Positions 8,739 through 18,330 are shown, counted from the stretch's first letter. The stretch is DNA of 32,092 nt from Hyphomicrobiales bacterium (GCA_026400535.1 JAPLOU010000015.1:1-32092); one strand, 5' to 3'. Program-made: numbers and translations. Notes: a model not told the origin generated them from the letters alone.

Positions 8739-9641
8739 TCAGGCGCGGTGCGGCAAGGCGTCATGGCGGGCCTTCAGGCTGAGCAGATCGGCCCAGGCCT
8801 GCCGCTTGGCGATCGGGCTGCGCAGCAGATAGGCCGGGTGCAGCATCGGCATGGCCGGGATCTCGCGCCCTCCGACGCTGTAGGTCAGCCAACGCCCGCG
8901 CGCCGCCATAATGCCCTTGACATCGAGCAGGGCCTGCGAGGATGGCCCGCCGATGGTGACCAGAATGTCCGGATTGGCCAGTTCGATCTGGCGGACGATG
9001 AAGGGACGGCAGGCCAGCATCTCCTGCGTCGTCGGCGTGCGGTTGCCGGGCGGACGCCAGGGCACGATGTTCGCGATGTAGACGTGCTCGGCCCGGCCGA
9101 GCCCGATGGCGGCGAGCATGCGGTCGAGCAACTGGCCCGAGACGCCGACGAAGGGCAGGCCCTGCCGGTCCTCGTCCTCGCCGGGGGCTTCGCCGACCAG
9201 CATGATGCGCCCTGCGGGGTTGCCGTCGGCGAAGCACAGGTTCTTGGCGCCGGCCTTGAGGGCGCAGCCATCGAAGCTTGCGAGCGCGGCCCTCAATTCA
9301 TCGAGCGTGCGGGCCGAGGCGGCGAGCAAGCCCGCGCGCGCGGCTGCTTCATCCGCGCCAAGCGAAGCCGCTGCCAGCGAAGGTCGCGGCGCCTCGGGCG
9401 CAACCGCAGGCGCCCGGCTCAGGACACGCCTTGGCGCAGGCGGCCCTGGCGGGGCGTCTGACGTGTCACCCGAAGCGCGCAGTGCAACGGCCCCATCTTC
9501 CGGCAGCGCCGCCCCTGAAGCAGCGCCCTCGGCAAACCGGTCATGGGCAACCTCATCGAGCGCGCAATCCACCCCCGCCCCGGCATAGAAGGCGAGGATG
9601 TCGGCGAGTTCCGCTGGGCTGAGGGTCTGGGCAGCAGGCAT
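8739..9641 (-). CDS. Uracil-DNA glycosylase, Fe-S family 4 type
   Basis: A 300-residue base-excision repair enzyme that removes uracil from DNA. The first 100 or so residues are an Ala/Pro-rich extension. The catalytic domain follows, with FDGCALK and NLCFADGNP, the water-activating motif [37 protein letters not shown] and the DNA-binding HPAYLLRSP. Cysteines in positions expected for a [4Fe-4S] cluster are present ([11 protein letters not shown] region, MLACRPF). It faces away from the ETF-QO gene, an arrangement I associate with Hyphomicrobiales. No SOS-type box is seen upstream. Confidence 0.93.
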   Translation of the reverse strand: MPAAQTLSPAELADILAFYAGAGVDCALDEVAHDRFAEGAASGAALPEDGAVALRASGDTSDAPPGPPAPRRVLSRAPAVAPEAPRPSLAAASLGADEAAARAGLLAASARTLDELRAALASFDGCALKAGAKNLCFADGNPAGRIMLVGEAPGEDEDRQGLPFVGVSGQLLDRMLAAIGLGRAEHVYIANIVPWRPPGNRTPTTQEMLACRPFIVRQIELANPDILVTIGGPSSQALLDVKGIMAARGRWLTYSVGGREIPAMPMLHPAYLLRSPIAKRQAWADLLSLKARHDALPHRA

Positions 9642-9678
9642 GGGCCAGCGTCATAGCATGCCGCGTCCGTCATCGCGA

Positions 9679-9747
9679 GCGCAGCGAGGCAACGACACAT
9701 CGTGACAACAGCACCCCGCGCCGTTCCTGCCCCTTGCATCGCTGCGC
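9679..9747. repeat. Imperfect inverted repeat of a REP-like intergenic element
   Basis: GCGCAGCGAGGCAA (9679-9692) and TTGCATCGCTGCGC (9734-9747) are inverted copies with one mismatch. The surrounding CGTCATCGCGAGCGCAGCGA resembles a dispersed intergenic element common in alphaproteobacterial genomes. It lies in the divergent spacer between the uracil-DNA glycosylase and ETF-QO genes. I saw no second copy in the window. Confidence 0.55.
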
Positions 9748-9850
9748 GGCCTCGCTCAAACACGCTCTTGAGAAAACCGCGCAAACACGATAGTTCATAT
9801 CTAAACTAACTGATGGGCCTGATGCGCCGATGCCGCGCCGGGAGGACATG

Positions 9851-11518
9851 ATGAGCGACTTGCCGGAACGCGAGGCGATGGACTACGACGTCGTGATCGT
9901 GGGGGCGGGGCCTGCCGGCCTGGCCGCCGCAATCCGGTTCAAGCAGATCAACGCCGATACCACGGTGGTCGTGGTCGAGAAGGGCTCGGAAGTCGGGGCG
10001 CACATCCTGTCCGGCGCCGTGATCGACCCGATCGGCCTCGACATGCTGCTGCCGGACTGGCGCAGCGACGGCGCGCGCCCGCTGACCACCGAGGTGACCG
10101 AGGACAGGTTCTATTTCCTCGGGCCAGCCGGCGGCGTCCGCCTGCCGAACTTCACCATGCCGAAGCTGATGGACAATCACGGCAATTTCGTGGGCTCACT
10201 CGGCAATGTGACGCGCTGGCTGGCCACGCAGGCCGAGGCGCTGGGCGTCGAGATCTATCCGGGTTTTGCCGCTGCCGAGGTTCTCTTTGACGATCAAGGC
10301 GCCGTCACCGGCATCGCCACGGGCGACATGGGCATCGCGAGGGACGGCTCCATCTCCGAGCGTTTCACGCGCGGCATGGCGTTGCGCGGGCGCTACACGC
10401 TGTTCGGCGAAGGGGTGCGCGGGCACCTTTCCAAGCAGCTGATCCAGCGCTTCGACCTGTCACGCGGCAAGGAGCCGCAGAAGTTCGGCATCGGCCTCAA
10501 GGAATTGTGGCAGGTGACGCCGGACAAGCACAGAAAGGGTCTGGTGCAGCACTCGTTCGGCTGGCCGCTCGACATGAAGACGGGCGGCGGCTCGTTCCTC
10601 TACCATTTTGACGACAATCTGGTCTCCGTCGGTTTCGTGGTCCACCTCAACTACCAGAACCCGACCCTGTCGCCGTTCGATGAGTTCCAGCGCTTCAAGA
10701 CGCACGAGATGGTGCGTGACGTGTTCGAGGGCGGCAAACGGCTGAGCTACGGGGCGCGCGCCATCACCGAAGGCGGCTGGCAGTCGGTGCCGCGCCTGAC
10801 CTTTCCGGGCGGGGTCCTGCTCGGTTGCTCGGCCGGCTTCGTCAACGTGCCGCGCATCAAGGGCAGTCACAATGCCATCATCTCCGGCATGCTGGCGGCG
10901 GAGCATCTGAGCGAAGCCTTGGCAGCAGGCCGCGCCCATGACGAGGTCACGGGCTATGAGGAGGCATGGCGCTCATCCGCGATCGGACGCGATCTCAAAC
11001 CTGTGCGCAACGTCAAGCCGCTGTGGTCAACGTTCGGTACCCTCGGCGGGGTGATGCTCGGTGGCGTCGACATGTGGTGCAACGAGGTTTTCGGAACCTC
11101 GCCGTTCGGCACAATGAAGCACGGCAAGGCCGACTTTGAGACGCTGAAACCGATCGATCAGGTCAAGCCGATCACCTATCCCAAACCCGATGGCGTCGTC
11201 TCGTTCGACAAGCTGTCATCGGTGTTCATGTCCTCGACCAATCACGAGGAAGACCAGCCGGCGCATCTGAAGCTGCTCGACCCCTCGTTGCCGATCGCGA
11301 GGAACCTGCCGATGTACGGCGAGCCGGCCCGGCTCTACTGTCCGGCCGGGGTCTATGAGGTGGTCTATGGCGACGCGCAGGAGAAGACCGATCCGCGCTT
11401 CGTGATCAACGCGCAGAACTGCGTGCACTGCAAGACCTGCGACATCAAGGACCCGTCGCAGAACATCAACTGGGTTACGCCGGAAGGCGGCGGCGGGCCG
11501 AACTATCCGAACATGTAG
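9851..11518 (+). CDS. etfD: Electron transfer flavoprotein-ubiquinone oxidoreductase
   Basis: A 555-residue membrane-associated flavoprotein that takes electrons from reduced ETF (fatty acid and amino acid oxidation) to ubiquinone. The FAD dinucleotide-binding motif GAGPAG is at residues 18-23, and the ubiquinone/FAD domains with GCSAGFVNVPRIKG follow. The C-terminal [4Fe-4S] ligands are Cys497 and the cluster Cys524, Cys527, Cys530 (NCVHCKTCDIK). I chose ATG 9851 because GGAGG lies 5 bases upstream; ATG 9848 and ATG 9830 are alternatives. Length matches the family. It is also called ETF-QO or ETFDH. Confidence 0.96.
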   Translation: MSDLPEREAMDYDVVIVGAGPAGLAAAIRFKQINADTTVVVVEKGSEVGAHILSGAVIDPIGLDMLLPDWRSDGARPLTTEVTEDRFYFLGPAGGVRLPNFTMPKLMDNHGNFVGSLGNVTRWLATQAEALGVEIYPGFAAAEVLFDDQGAVTGIATGDMGIARDGSISERFTRGMALRGRYTLFGEGVRGHLSKQLIQRFDLSRGKEPQKFGIGLKELWQVTPDKHRKGLVQHSFGWPLDMKTGGGSFLYHFDDNLVSVGFVVHLNYQNPTLSPFDEFQRFKTHEMVRDVFEGGKRLSYGARAITEGGWQSVPRLTFPGGVLLGCSAGFVNVPRIKGSHNAIISGMLAAEHLSEALAAGRAHDEVTGYEEAWRSSAIGRDLKPVRNVKPLWSTFGTLGGVMLGGVDMWCNEVFGTSPFGTMKHGKADFETLKPIDQVKPITYPKPDGVVSFDKLSSVFMSSTNHEEDQPAHLKLLDPSLPIARNLPMYGEPARLYCPAGVYEVVYGDAQEKTDPRFVINAQNCVHCKTCDIKDPSQNINWVTPEGGGGPNYPNM

Positions 11519-11580
11519 GTGATTCAACAGTGCGGGGCCGGCCACTGCCCCGCGATCGAGAGCCCAGCGAAAGTCCGACC

Positions 11581-12681
11581 ATGCGCAATGCTATCCGTCC
11601 GTCCGTCGCACGGCTGCCCCTGTTCGGCAGCATCCCGACCGCCGACAGCCTTGCGCCGTCCGTGCCCGCGCAGGCCCTGCTGCACCTCAATGAATGCCCC
11701 TACCCGCCGTCGCCCAAGGTCGTGGTGGCGATTCAGGAGCACGCTGCCGGGCTCAACCGCTATGCCGAGCCACGCCCGGAAAAGCTGAGCGCGATGCTGG
11801 CGGACCGAACCGGCATTCCGACAAGCCGGATCGTGATCGGCAACGGCTCGGATGAAATCCTGGCCCTGATCTCGGTCATGACCCTGGAAGCCGGCGACAA
11901 CGCCATCATGCCCACACCGTCCTTTCCGCGCTACCGCATTGCCGCAGCCATGCAGGGCGCCGAGCCGCGGCTGATCGGCCTCCAGCCCGATGGCAGCAAT
12001 GACGTCGACGCGCTTGTGGCCGCCATCGATGACCGGACCCGGGTGGTCTATGCGTGCACGCCGAACAATCCGAGCGGCGCGCCCATGTCGATGACCGATC
12101 TCGAGCGGCTCGTGCGTGGCGTGCCGGATCACGTGCTGCTCGTGGTGGACGAGGCCTATGTCGAGTTCGACCAGTTCGAGGGCGGGGTCGGCGCGCTTCC
12201 CGCGCTCAAGGGCCGGACGGGTCTGTGGGTGTCGACGCGGACCTTCTCGAAGGCATTCGCGTTGGCGGGCCTGAGGATCGGCTATGCCCTGTGCGGCAGC
12301 CTGGAGATCGCCGAATCGCTTGTGAAGGTGAAAACCAACTTCAACCTCAACCGGCTGGCGGTGCATGCCGCCGTCGCGGCCCTTGACGATCAGACCTATT
12401 CCGACCGCTGCATCGGCGCAGCGGTGATCGAGCGCGAACGACTTGGCGCACGCCTGAACGGGCTGGGCTTCAGGACACTGCCGTCGCGCGCCAACTTCAT
12501 CTCGTTCGATCTCGGCCGCAACTCCGTTCCGGTGATGGCGGCCATGGCGGCACGCGGCGTGCTGGTGCGGGAGTGGCGGGATCCGGGGTTCGAGACCTTC
12601 ATGCGGATTTCGATCGGGTTGCCAGCGGAAAATGACCGGGCGTTCGAGGCGCTCAAGGATAGCCTCGCGGCAACCGGTTGA
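11581..12681 (+). CDS. hisC: HisC-like aminotransferase (histidinol-phosphate type)
   Basis: A 366-residue fold-type I PLP aminotransferase. Motifs are NECPYPPSP near the start, YACTPNNPSG, VVDEAYVEF and the PLP-binding Lys224 in RTFSKAFALAGLRIGY. The family makes histidinol phosphate from imidazole acetol phosphate, but many members act on aromatic or other 2-oxo acids, and no other his gene is nearby, so the substrate is open. ATG 11581 is preferred; a GTG at 11530 is in frame without family support. The gene follows the ETF-QO gene at 62 bases and may share its transcript. Confidence 0.85.
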   Translation: MRNAIRPSVARLPLFGSIPTADSLAPSVPAQALLHLNECPYPPSPKVVVAIQEHAAGLNRYAEPRPEKLSAMLADRTGIPTSRIVIGNGSDEILALISVMTLEAGDNAIMPTPSFPRYRIAAAMQGAEPRLIGLQPDGSNDVDALVAAIDDRTRVVYACTPNNPSGAPMSMTDLERLVRGVPDHVLLVVDEAYVEFDQFEGGVGALPALKGRTGLWVSTRTFSKAFALAGLRIGYALCGSLEIAESLVKVKTNFNLNRLAVHAAVAALDDQTYSDRCIGAAVIERERLGARLNGLGFRTLPSRANFISFDLGRNSVPVMAAMAARGVLVREWRDPGFETFMRISIGLPAENDRAFEALKDSLAATG

Positions 12682-12864
12682 AAGCCGCACGCGGCGCTCC
12701 GGCGCCGGAAGGCGCGGGATGCGGCCAGGCGCGGCGGGTTGCGACTTGTGCAAACGCCGTGATGCAGCCATCTTGCACGTGCACCGTCAGTGTGTGCGTC
12801 GCGCGCCGGGTGCTGGTTCAATGGCGCCGATGCGTTGCCGCCCGATCATGATGAGGCTCACGTG

Positions 12865-14709
12865 ATGTCTTTCAGAAACTCCATCGACACCCTGTGCGTG
12901 GAGACACAGTCCATCCGAGCGCGCCTTGGAGGCCTCGTCAAAGCCTCGGTCCTGTCGCTGGCCGTCACGCTGGGCACCGGCGCCGCGCTGGCCAGCGCCC
13001 AGCAGCAGCCGACCCGCCAGCCGGAGCGCTACCAGCCAGCCGACAGCGTCGAAGGCAACTATCTTTCCGCGCTGATCGCGGGCTCGGCCCGCGACACCTC
13101 CGCCGCCGCGACCTTCCTGCGGGAGGCGTTGCGCGCCGACCCGCGCAACCAGGAACTGATCGAGCGCTCCTTCATCGCCTTCCTTGCGGATGGAGCGATG
13201 CCGGATGCCTTCCGCAGCGCCGAGCGAATCATCGCGCGCGATCCGAACAACGGGCTAGCGTTGATGACTCTCGCGGTGCGGGCGCTCAAGAACAAGCAGT
13301 TCCAGACCGCACGCGAGCGTCTGCGCGGGGGCGCGCGCAACCGTGCCGCCGACATCACCTCGACCTTGCTGACAGCCTGGGCCTTCGCCGGGGCAGGCGA
13401 CCAGAAGCGCGCCATCGAGGCCGTCGACCGCCTTGGCGGCGACGCCTCGGTCACGACCTTCCGCGATTACCATGCCGCGCTGATCCACGACATGCTCGGC
13501 AACACGGTCGAGGCTCAGAAGCGCCTGAAGGCGGCCTATGACAGCGACCCCGTGAGCCTCCGTACTGTCGATGCCTGGGCGCGCCTTCAGGCCCGCCGCG
13601 GCGATGTCGCCGGCGCGCGCGACACCTATGCGCGCTTCAACCGCCTGCTGCCGAACCATCCGGTCATTCGCGACGCGATGGAGACGCTGGCCTCCGCAAA
13701 GCCGGCTGACATGGCGACGGCTCTGCCGCGCACCGTCGCCACGGCCCAGCAGGGCGCTGCGGAGACGCTGTTCGGACTGGCCAGCGCCGGCAACCGCGAT
13801 GACAATGATTCCGTCATCGTGATCATCTACCTCAGGCTCGCGCTCTATCTCCATCCGGCGCACGAGATGGCCATCATCACGCTTGGCGACACGCTGGAGC
13901 GGGCCAAGCAGCCCGACGACGCCATAGCGGTCTTTGACCGGATGCCGGCCAACTCGCCGCTGAGGAGCATTGCCGAGGTCCAGATCGGCCTTGGCCTCGA
14001 GCAGATGGGCCGCAAGGATGAGGCGATCCAGCACCTTGAAGCGGCGATCAAGGATGATCCGGGCAATCTTGAAGCCCTGTCGGCCATTGGCGGCGTCTAC
14101 CGGGCCCGCAAGGAGTTCGCCAAGGCGGCGGAATTCTACGAGAAGGGGATTGCCCAGATCGGGACCCCGCAGCGGCATCACTGGAACCTGTTTTACGCGC
14201 GCGGCATCGCCTATGAGCGGACCAAGCGCTGGCCGCTCGCCGAAGCCGACTTCAAGAAGGCGCTTGACCTGATCCCCGACAGCATGAGTGCCAACCGGGC
14301 ACTGGTGCTGAACTATCTCGGCTATTCGTGGGTCGACCAGGGCATCAACCTGGACGAGGCCTTCATGATGCTGCGCAAGGCCGTCGAGCTGAAGCCACGG
14401 GACGGCTACATCATCGACAGCCTCGGCTGGGCCTATTTCCGGCTCGGCCGCTACGAGGATGCGGTGCGTGAACTTGAACGCGCCATTGAACTGCGTCCCG
14501 CTGATCCTGTCATCAATGACCATCTGGGCGACGCATACTGGCGGGTCGGCCGCAAGCTCGAGGCGCGCTTCCAGTGGAACCATGCGCGCGACCTCAAGCC
14601 CGAACCGGAAGATCTGCCCAAGATCCTGGGCAAGATCGAGAACGGCCTCGACGACGAGGCGAAACCGGCGTCCGCCGTGGCGGAGCCGCCCAAGAAGAAT
14701 GACGGCTGA
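12865..14709 (+). CDS. Exported tetratricopeptide-repeat protein
   Basis: A 614-residue protein with a signal peptide (long N-region, then ASVLSLAVTLGTGAALA with cleavage near ASA/QQQ at about 49) and many TPR helices from about residue 60 to 600. Clear TPR units include LGLEQMGRKDEAIQHLEAAI and SLGWAYFRLGRYEDAVRELE. TPR arrays bind proteins; a periplasmic or outer-membrane scaffold role is likely, but no partner can be named. ATG 12865 has TGAGG about 9 bases upstream. ispE begins 21 bases after the stop, a neighbourhood seen in other Hyphomicrobiales. Confidence 0.9.
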   Translation: MSFRNSIDTLCVETQSIRARLGGLVKASVLSLAVTLGTGAALASAQQQPTRQPERYQPADSVEGNYLSALIAGSARDTSAAATFLREALRADPRNQELIERSFIAFLADGAMPDAFRSAERIIARDPNNGLALMTLAVRALKNKQFQTARERLRGGARNRAADITSTLLTAWAFAGAGDQKRAIEAVDRLGGDASVTTFRDYHAALIHDMLGNTVEAQKRLKAAYDSDPVSLRTVDAWARLQARRGDVAGARDTYARFNRLLPNHPVIRDAMETLASAKPADMATALPRTVATAQQGAAETLFGLASAGNRDDNDSVIVIIYLRLALYLHPAHEMAIITLGDTLERAKQPDDAIAVFDRMPANSPLRSIAEVQIGLGLEQMGRKDEAIQHLEAAIKDDPGNLEALSAIGGVYRARKEFAKAAEFYEKGIAQIGTPQRHHWNLFYARGIAYERTKRWPLAEADFKKALDLIPDSMSANRALVLNYLGYSWVDQGINLDEAFMMLRKAVELKPRDGYIIDSLGWAYFRLGRYEDAVRELERAIELRPADPVINDHLGDAYWRVGRKLEARFQWNHARDLKPEPEDLPKILGKIENGLDDEAKPASAVAEPPKKNDG

Positions 14710-14730
14710 GGCGAACCAACCCGTCGCGCC

Positions 14731-15615
14731 ATGCTGACCGTCCGCGCGCCCGCCAAGGTCAATCTGACACTGACCGTGCACGGACGCCGCGACGACGGCT
14801 ATCATGACCTCACCAGCCTTGTGGTGTTTGCCGGCGTCGGCGACACCCTGTCGCTCACGCCCAGCGCGCCGTTCGGAATGAGCATAACCGGCCCGTTCGG
14901 CGAAGGCCTCGACACGGGACCGGACAATCTGGTGCTGCGCGCCGCCGCAAGGCTTTGTCACCGTCTCGGATGCCCTCCGCACGGCCAATTTGCGCTGGTA
15001 AAGCGGCTGCCGGTGGCGTCGGGCATCGGCGGCGGCTCAGCCGATGCGGCGGCAGCCTTGAGACTGCTGGCGCAGGTTCACCATCTTTCCCTGGCCGATC
15101 CCGTCCTGATGGCAGCATCACGGGACAGCGGGGCCGATGTTCCCGTCTGCCTGATGGCCAGAGCGCGGATCATGAGCGGGATCGGCGACAGCCTTGGCCC
15201 GCCCTTGCGGCTGCCGAAGCTGTTTGCGCTGCTGGTCAACCCCGGTTTGGCTGTCTCGACCGCCGCTGTGTTCGCGTCGCTGGGGCTCGCAGCCGGCCAG
15301 CGGCACCAGCCGAGGTCAGAGTCCGGCACCGTGGCCTCCTGGCTTGAGGACTGGCCGGAAGACGGCCGCGCGCTGATGGCAAGCCTGCACGGCCAAGGCA
15401 ACGATCTTGAGGCGCCCGCCATCCGCACTGCGCCGGTGATCGGCGCAGTGCTCGACGCGCTCCGGGCCGTCGAGGGCTGCCGCCTCGCCCGCATGTCCGG
15501 TTCCGGCGCGACCTGCTTTGGATTGTTCGACGACAGCGCCAGCAGCGCCCGGGCAGCGCGGCGCATCAGGGGGTCTCACCCCGACTGGTGGGTCAAGCCA
15601 ACGGTTCTGCGCTGA
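14731..15615 (+). CDS. ispE: 4-diphosphocytidyl-2-C-methyl-D-erythritol kinase
   Basis: A 294-residue GHMP kinase that phosphorylates CDP-methylerythritol in the MEP pathway to isoprenoids. It has the N-terminal APAKVNLTL with the active-site Lys9, the GHMP ATP loop PVASGIGGGSADAAA (about 94-108), the SGADVPVCL segment with the catalytic Asp, and the C-terminal MSGSGATCFGLF glycine loop. Length is normal. It follows the TPR gene and ends 22 bases from the stop of the convergent polyprenyl synthase, so two isoprenoid genes meet tail to tail. Confidence 0.96.
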   Translation: MLTVRAPAKVNLTLTVHGRRDDGYHDLTSLVVFAGVGDTLSLTPSAPFGMSITGPFGEGLDTGPDNLVLRAAARLCHRLGCPPHGQFALVKRLPVASGIGGGSADAAAALRLLAQVHHLSLADPVLMAASRDSGADVPVCLMARARIMSGIGDSLGPPLRLPKLFALLVNPGLAVSTAAVFASLGLAAGQRHQPRSESGTVASWLEDWPEDGRALMASLHGQGNDLEAPAIRTAPVIGAVLDALRAVEGCRLARMSGSGATCFGLFDDSASSARAARRIRGSHPDWWVKPTVLR

Positions 15616-15637
15616 GCCGCCCCACGGCCCTGCGCGT

Positions 15638-16678
15638 TCAATGGGCGCGCGCGATGCAGAATTCGACAGCGCCAGCCATGGCCGCCTTCATCTCGCCGTC
15701 CGGGAACAACGCCAGCGCATCAAGCGCCATCGCACCATAATGGCGAGCCCGTTCGATCGTGTCATCCAGGGCGCGGTGCTTTTTCATGATAGCCGTGGCC
15801 TGTTCGAAATCGCCGTCCTCGACATCGCCCTGGGCCAGCGTGCGCTGCCAGAAGGCGCGCTCCGCCGCGTTGCCGCGTCGGAACGACAGCACGACCGGCA
15901 AGGTGATCTTGCCCTCGCGGAAATCATCGCCAACATTCTTACCAAGCCGCGCGGCGACGCCGCCATAGTCCAGCGCGTCATCCACGAGCTGGAAGGCGAT
16001 GCCCAGATTGAGGCCGAAGCCGCGACAGGCTGCATGCTCCGCCTTTGGCCGGTCCGCGATCACAGGCCCGACCTCGCAGGCTGCGGCGAACAATTCGGCG
16101 GTCTTGCCCCGGATCACGGCGAGGTATTCGTCTTCCGTTGTCTCGGTGTTCTTGGCGGCAGCCAGTTGCATGACCTCGCCCTCGGCGATCACGGCTGCGG
16201 CGGTCGACAGGATGTCGAGCGCCCGCAGCGAGCCGACCTCGACCATCATCCGGAACGCCTGGCCGAGGAGAAAATCGCCGACAAGGACGCTGGCCTCATT
16301 GCCCCAGAGCATGCGCGCAGCCAGCTTGCCGCGCCGCATGTCGCTTTGGTCGACGACGTCATCGTGCAGCAAGGTCGCCGTGTGCATGAATTCGACGGAG
16401 GCTGCCAGCTTGACGTGGCCATCGCCGCGATAGCCGCAGAGATTGGCTGTGGCAAGGGTCAGCATCGGGCGCAGGCGCTTGCCACCTGACGAAATCAGGT
16501 GGTTGGCCACCTCAGGGATCATCGTGACCTCAGAGCCGGTGCGCGAGAGGATCATGGCATTGACCCGCTCCATGTCCGGGCGCGTCAACGCCACCAGCGC
16601 GCCGATGCCATCACGTCCGACATCCTTGTCCTCAAACGGTATGACGAGTCCCAAATTCTGATCCCCTGCCTCCGGCAT
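15638..16678 (-). CDS. ispB: Long-chain polyprenyl diphosphate synthase (ubiquinone side chain)
   Basis: A 346-residue trans-prenyltransferase that extends farnesyl diphosphate to an octa- to decaprenyl chain, probably for ubiquinone. The first Asp-rich motif DDVVD is at 106-110 with bulky residues upstream (HTATLLH), and the second, DDALD, is at 233-237. GGKRLRP and GKTAELFAAAC also fit. I start at ATG 16678, which gives the usual MPEAGDQNLGLVIPFE lead; the frame runs on to 16837 but would overlap the divergent promoter region. Chain length cannot be settled by eye. Confidence 0.93.
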   Translation of the reverse strand: MPEAGDQNLGLVIPFEDKDVGRDGIGALVALTRPDMERVNAMILSRTGSEVTMIPEVANHLISSGGKRLRPMLTLATANLCGYRGDGHVKLAASVEFMHTATLLHDDVVDQSDMRRGKLAARMLWGNEASVLVGDFLLGQAFRMMVEVGSLRALDILSTAAAVIAEGEVMQLAAAKNTETTEDEYLAVIRGKTAELFAAACEVGPVIADRPKAEHAACRGFGLNLGIAFQLVDDALDYGGVAARLGKNVGDDFREGKITLPVVLSFRRGNAAERAFWQRTLAQGDVEDGDFEQATAIMKKHRALDDTIERARHYGAMALDALALFPDGEMKAAMAGAVEFCIARAH

Positions 16679-16802
16679 GCGCCATCTCAATGGAGCGAGC
16701 CACACCGAACCGGTCTTCCGCGCTTGCACTGATCGCGTCCATGCGACAAATGCCTTGGCGCTGCAAGCCTGTTGCGTCAATGGGCCGCCACGGAGCCGCG
16801 CC

Positions 16803-17036
16803 ATGATCGAGATCCTGCGCACCAACAACCTGGTCACGATCAGCGCTGTCGAGGCCCTTCTGAACGCGGCCGATATCCATGTCCTGATCGCAGATGGCTA
16901 CATCAGCGCGCTTGAGGGCTCGATCGGCGCTTTCCAGCGGCGGGTCCTCGTTCTGGACGACGAGGAAGCCGAGGCGCGGGCCCTGATCACGGCGGCAGGC
17001 ATGGGAGCGGAGCTGCGCGATGCCAGAGGGGGCTGA
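16803..17036 (+). CDS. DUF2007 family protein
   Basis: A 77-residue protein of the DUF2007 family (sometimes called putative signal-transducing protein), with a small alpha/beta fold. It begins MIEILRTNNLVTISAVEALL and has the typical FQRRVLVLDDEEAEAR segment. No catalytic residues are known for the family. The end overlaps the next gene by 17 bases, which points to coupled translation with the methyltransferase. The divergent polyprenyl synthase starts 124 bases away. Function is unknown; the call rests on family likeness only. Confidence 0.85.
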   Translation: MIEILRTNNLVTISAVEALLNAADIHVLIADGYISALEGSIGAFQRRVLVLDDEEAEARALITAAGMGAELRDARGG

Positions 17037-17790
17037 TGCGGACCGTGCCGCGGTCCGCGAGGACAGACTTCTTGGCGGACGTTTGCGCCTGGCGCAGTTG
17101 CCGACGGGGCACCGCGCCGGAACCGATGCCATCCTGCTGATCGCAGCAGCCGGCACCGCGCGCCATCTGATCGATCTGGGCAGCGGCGTGGGCACGGCCG
17201 GGCTGGGCCTTGTCGCGCTCGGCCGCGCGTCCAGAGCCACGCTGGTGGAGCGCGACGCCGATGCCACCGCCCTCGCCCGCCGAAACGCCGGGTTGAATGG
17301 GCTTGACCGGTGCGTCGCGGTTGTCGAGACCGACATCGCCGCCCCGGCGCGCGTCCATGCATCGCTGGGACTGGCTCCGGGGATGGCGGACCTTGTGGTG
17401 AGCAACCCCCCGTTCAACAGGACAGGCCAGCACCGCGCCTCGCCGGATCCGGTGCGCGCGCTGGCCCATGCGATGATGCCGGATGATCTCGGCCACTGGC
17501 TGAAGACGGCGGCGCGGCTTATGGCCGGGCAGGGCCGCCTCGTCATGATCCACCGGCCAGAAGCACTGCCATGGCTGCTGCCGCTGCTCGGCCAACGCTT
17601 TGGCAGCTTCGGGATCAGGCCGGTGCACACCAAGCCGGACGATCCGGCCAGGCGCGTCCTGATCGGGGCTGTACTGGGCGGCAAGGCGCCGGCAAGGCTT
17701 CTGCCGGCGCTCGTCCTGCATCAGACCGACGGGCGCTTCACACCGCTCGCCGACAGCCTCAACAACGGCGATGCGCAGATCGCCCTGTGA
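17020..17790 (+). CDS. trmN6: tRNA1(Val) (adenine-N6)-methyltransferase-like protein
   Basis: A 256-residue class I SAM-dependent methyltransferase of the TrmN6/YfiC type. The SAM loop is DLGSGVGTAGL (52-62), the acidic ribose-binding end of beta 2 is LVERDA, and the N6-adenine motif NPPF is at 129-132. The family modifies A37 of tRNA1(Val) in E. coli; target conservation here is inference. Its start lies inside the end of the DUF2007 gene, so the pair is probably translationally coupled. The gene ends 13 bases before the convergent small secreted protein. Confidence 0.85.
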   Translation: MPEGADADRAAVREDRLLGGRLRLAQLPTGHRAGTDAILLIAAAGTARHLIDLGSGVGTAGLGLVALGRASRATLVERDADATALARRNAGLNGLDRCVAVVETDIAAPARVHASLGLAPGMADLVVSNPPFNRTGQHRASPDPVRALAHAMMPDDLGHWLKTAARLMAGQGRLVMIHRPEALPWLLPLLGQRFGSFGIRPVHTKPDDPARRVLIGAVLGGKAPARLLPALVLHQTDGRFTPLADSLNNGDAQIAL

Positions 17791-17803
17791 TCACGCCCGC
17801 CCA

Positions 17804-18199
17804 TCAGTAGCAGACGCGGCGGCGTTCGGAGACCCAGTCCCAGCCATCCCAGTAGCGAACATGGCGCACCACGCAGCGCGGCGGTCCGTAGCCATAGGCC
17901 GGACGATCCCGCCAACGGCCACCATAACCCGGCCGGCCATGACCCCAACCACCATGACCCCAGCCACCCTGACCCCAGCCACCCTGGCTCCAGGCTTGGC
18001 GGGGATGGCCGAAGCCGCCGCCGCGCCAGTTGCCAAAGGCGTGACCGTGCCGCAGATACGAACCATGACCGGAAGCCGGACTGACCGAAGGCCAGCCCTG
18101 CGCAGCGGCCTGACTGGTGGCGGCCCCCATGGTTGCGCCCAGAACAGCGCTGCCCAGAGCAACCGCAACGGCAACCCTCAAGACGAAGTGTCGCGACAT
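17804..18199 (-). CDS. Small secreted Gly/His/Trp-rich protein
   Basis: A 131-residue exported protein. A signal peptide (VAVAVALGSAVLGATMG, cleavage near AAA/QG at about 33) is followed by a low-complexity Gly/His/Trp region containing GGWGQ/GGWGH pentamers, then a short C-terminal module from CVVRHVRYW to RRVCY bracketed by two cysteines. Proteins of this kind are common in Hyphomicrobiales without known function. It is followed upstream on the same strand by a second protein with a similar C-terminal module (18331-18744). Confidence 0.8.
   Translation of the reverse strand: MSRHFVLRVAVAVALGSAVLGATMGAATSQAAAQGWPSVSPASGHGSYLRHGHAFGNWRGGGFGHPRQAWSQGGWGQGGWGHGGWGHGRPGYGGRWRDRPAYGYGPPRCVVRHVRYWDGWDWVSERRRVCY
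17941..17985. repeat. Three tandem 15-bp units inside the Gly-rich gene
   Basis: Units GACCCCAACCACCAT, GACCCCAGCCACCCT and GACCCCAGCCACCCT follow head to tail and keep the frame, encoding GGWGH/GGWGQ pentapeptides on the minus strand. Confidence 0.85.
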
Positions 18200-18285
18200 C
18201 GGATGTATCCTGCAATCCTGATGATGGCTGACCGGACACGCCGTCCGGCCTCCACGCCACCCTGATCCAGATCATCGCAGGCACT

Positions 18286-18317
18286 GGCTGAACGGCATCA
18301 GAGCATGCCGTTCAGCC
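18286..18317 (-). terminator. Perfect 13-bp hairpin after the second small secreted gene
   Basis: GGCTGAACGGCAT (18286-18298) and ATGCCGTTCAGCC (18305-18317) form a perfect 13-bp stem with the loop CAGAGC. It lies 13 bases beyond the stop of the minus-strand gene at 18331, so a transcription terminator or 3' stabiliser is likely. There is no T-run after it, so intrinsic termination is uncertain. Confidence 0.55.
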
Positions 18318-18330
18318 GCCGTTTATCACC

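Noticed and set aside
13255..14988. Very long minus-strand frame opposite the TPR gene
   Set aside because: It mirrors the TPR gene codon for codon and spans into ispE; it has no family features.
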